Below are positions 21,857-22,979 of a stretch of 22,979 bases of DNA, piece after piece. The position numbers and the translations under genes were made by a program. How positions within the stretch are numbered: position 1 is the first letter of the stretch; the number at the start of each line of letters is the position of its first letter. Source of the DNA: UBA8752 sp964223495 (GTDB lineage Bacteria > Bacteroidota > Bacteroidia > Flavobacteriales_D > Sanyastnellaceae); the NCBI GenBank assembly GCA_964223495.1, contig CAXQGL010000010.1, positions 1-22,979 of the forward strand. The letters are read 5' to 3'. The notes below the pieces were generated by a model that ran no database searches, was not told the DNA's origin, and saw only the letters and a program-made list of their open reading frames with translations.

Positions 21857-22270
21857 TTAGTTGTCGTAGCGGGCTACGAAACGGCAGCGCACGGAAAGCT
21901 TCTGAGCACCCAGGCGCAATGCCTCTTGTGCGATGGCCTCGGACACACCGTCCACTTCGAAGAGGACGCGGCCGGGCTTGACCGGAGCCACCCAGTGGCT
22001 GACGGCACCCTTACCCTTACCCATACGCACCTCGAGCGGCTTGCTGGTAATCGGCTTGTCCGGGAAAATCCGGATCCACACCTGGCCCTCACGCTTCATG
22101 TAGCGGTTGATGGCAATACGGGCGGATTCGATTTGACGGGAGGTGATGAAACCCATGTCCGTCGTCTTGATGGCGAAAGTGCCATAGGCGATGCTGCTGC
22201 CACGCTGGGCCAGACCGCGCACGCGGCCCTTCTGCATCTTCCTGTATTTCGTTCTTTTCGGCTGAAGCAT
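21857..22270 (-). CDS. rplP: 50S ribosomal protein L16
   Basis: A 137-residue L16, essential for A-site tRNA positioning and late 50S assembly. It begins MLQPKRTKYRKMQKGRVRGL and keeps GFITSRQIESARIAINRYMK and EVRMGKGKGAVSHWVAPVKP. Arg82 corresponds to the arginine hydroxylated in E. coli L16. It lies 11 bases after rpsC and 15 before rpmC. Confidence 0.99.
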   Translation of the reverse strand: MLQPKRTKYRKMQKGRVRGLAQRGSSIAYGTFAIKTTDMGFITSRQIESARIAINRYMKREGQVWIRIFPDKPITSKPLEVRMGKGKGAVSHWVAPVKPGRVLFEVDGVSEAIAQEALRLGAQKLSVRCRFVARYDN

Positions 22271-22281
22271 GATACTGGGCT

Positions 22282-22979
22282 TTAGCTACGGGGTTCACGA
22301 CGGCGGCGGCGGCGCTCCGGACGATCGCCTCCGCGACCTCCACGTGCACCTCCACGCTTGTCTTCCTTGCTCGGGTCGGCCGGGCTGAGGTCGGGCTTGC
22401 CGTAAACCTCACCACGGAAGACCCAGACCTTCACGCCGATGCGGCCATAGGTCGTGTGGGCTTCCACCAACGCGTAATCGATGTCGGCACGGAACGTGTG
22501 CAGCGGCACACGGCCCTCCATGAAGGTCTCGGAACGGGCAATCTCCGCACCGTTGAGACGACCGGCGATGCCGATCTTGATGCCTTCGGCACCCATGCGC
22601 ATGGAGCTCGCGATGGACATCTTGATGGCCCGGCGGTAGCTGATTCGCGCCTCGAGTTGACGTGCCACGCTCTCTGCCACGAGGCGGGCATCGAGTTCGG
22701 GACGCTTGATTTCGAAGATGTTGATTTGGATCTCCTTCTTGGTGAGCTTCTTGAGCTCCTCACGCAGCTTGTCGACCTCTTGGCCGCCCTTGCCGATGAT
22801 GACACCGGGACGGGCCGTGTGGATGGTGACCGTCACCAACTTCATGGTGCGCTCGATGACCACACGGGAGACGCTCGCCTTCACGAGACGGGCACGCAGG
22901 TATTTGCGGATCTTGTCGTCCTCGACAATCTTGTCGACGTAGCTCTTGCCTCCGTACCAATTGGAGTCCCATCCCTTGA
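22282..22979 (-). CDS. rpsC: 30S ribosomal protein S3 (N-terminus beyond the window)
   Basis: The last ~231 codons of S3, which guards the mRNA entry channel and has helicase activity with S4 and S5. The first in-frame codon is at 22977; compared with other S3 proteins about 16 residues are cut off by the window edge. The visible start is GWDSNWYGGKSYVDKIVEDD. The type II KH domain has the GxxG loop in PGVIIGKGGQEVDKL. The C-terminal domain contains EGRVPLHTFRADIDYALVEA and IGVKVWVFRGEVYG. It ends in an Arg/Gly-rich tail (RGGARGGRGGDRPERRRRR), a longer basic end than enterobacterial S3. There is an internal GTG at 22884, but the frame clearly continues upstream. Confidence 0.97.
   Translation of the reverse strand, partial: KGWDSNWYGGKSYVDKIVEDDKIRKYLRARLVKASVSRVVIERTMKLVTVTIHTARPGVIIGKGGQEVDKLREELKKLTKKEIQINIFEIKRPELDARLVAESVARQLEARISYRRAIKMSIASSMRMGAEGIKIGIAGRLNGAEIARSETFMEGRVPLHTFRADIDYALVEAHTTYGRIGVKVWVFRGEVYGKPDLSPADPSKEDKRGGARGGRGGDRPERRRRRREPRS

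Overview
The window comes from a bacterium of the phylum Bacteroidota, most likely a high-GC member of the Flavobacteriales or a close relative; I cannot place it further. The support is a type IX secretion (T9SS) type B cargo protein followed by PorP/SprF and PorE-like genes, zinc-free forms of ribosomal proteins L36, S4 and S14, a TAnnTTTG promoter box, and the near absence of Shine-Dalgarno sequences before start codons.

Layout. From 51 to 8732 the genes run on the plus strand: rlmB (23S rRNA 2'-O-methyltransferase), a 270-base gap with a candidate promoter, then three closely spaced genes. These encode a 1593-residue secreted protein built from 13 HYR-like modules with a T9SS type B C-terminal domain, a PorP/SprF outer-membrane protein, and a TPR / beta-propeller / carboxypeptidase-regulatory-like / OmpA lipoprotein of PorE architecture. 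A perfect 16-bp bidirectional terminator at 8765-8802 separates these from the rest. Everything from 8853 to 22979 is on the minus strand. In transcription order it is rpsC (cut by the window end), rplP, rpmC, rpsQ, rplN, rplX, rplE, rpsN, rpsH, rplF, rplR, rpsE, rpmD, rplO, secY, map, infA, rpmJ, rpsM, rpsK, rpsD, rpoA, rplQ, a terminator, then carA and eno. This is the fused S10-spc-alpha translation/secretion cluster. rpmD (59 codons) and rpmJ (38 codons) were located by direct translation. No stretch longer than 300 bases lacks a gene.

How the parts work together. The minus-strand block makes ribosomal proteins, initiation factor 1, the RNA polymerase alpha subunit, the SecYEG channel core and methionine aminopeptidase, followed by the first step of arginine/pyrimidine synthesis (carA) and glycolytic enolase. 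The plus-strand trio looks like an export-and-anchoring unit. The large protein is the likely T9SS cargo, PorP/SprF its dedicated outer-membrane partner, and the PorE-like lipoprotein a peptidoglycan-binding tether for the machine.

Most unusual points. The secreted protein has two unrelated domains inserted into two of its HYR modules at the same relative place, and a threefold 504-nt A-B super-repeat with four cysteines per module. Ribosomal protein L17 carries a long Ala/Glu/Pro decapeptide-repeat tail. A lone canonical Shine-Dalgarno sequence precedes rplF. A perfect hairpin lies in the carA leader. I see no mobile element, CRISPR array, tRNA or rRNA.
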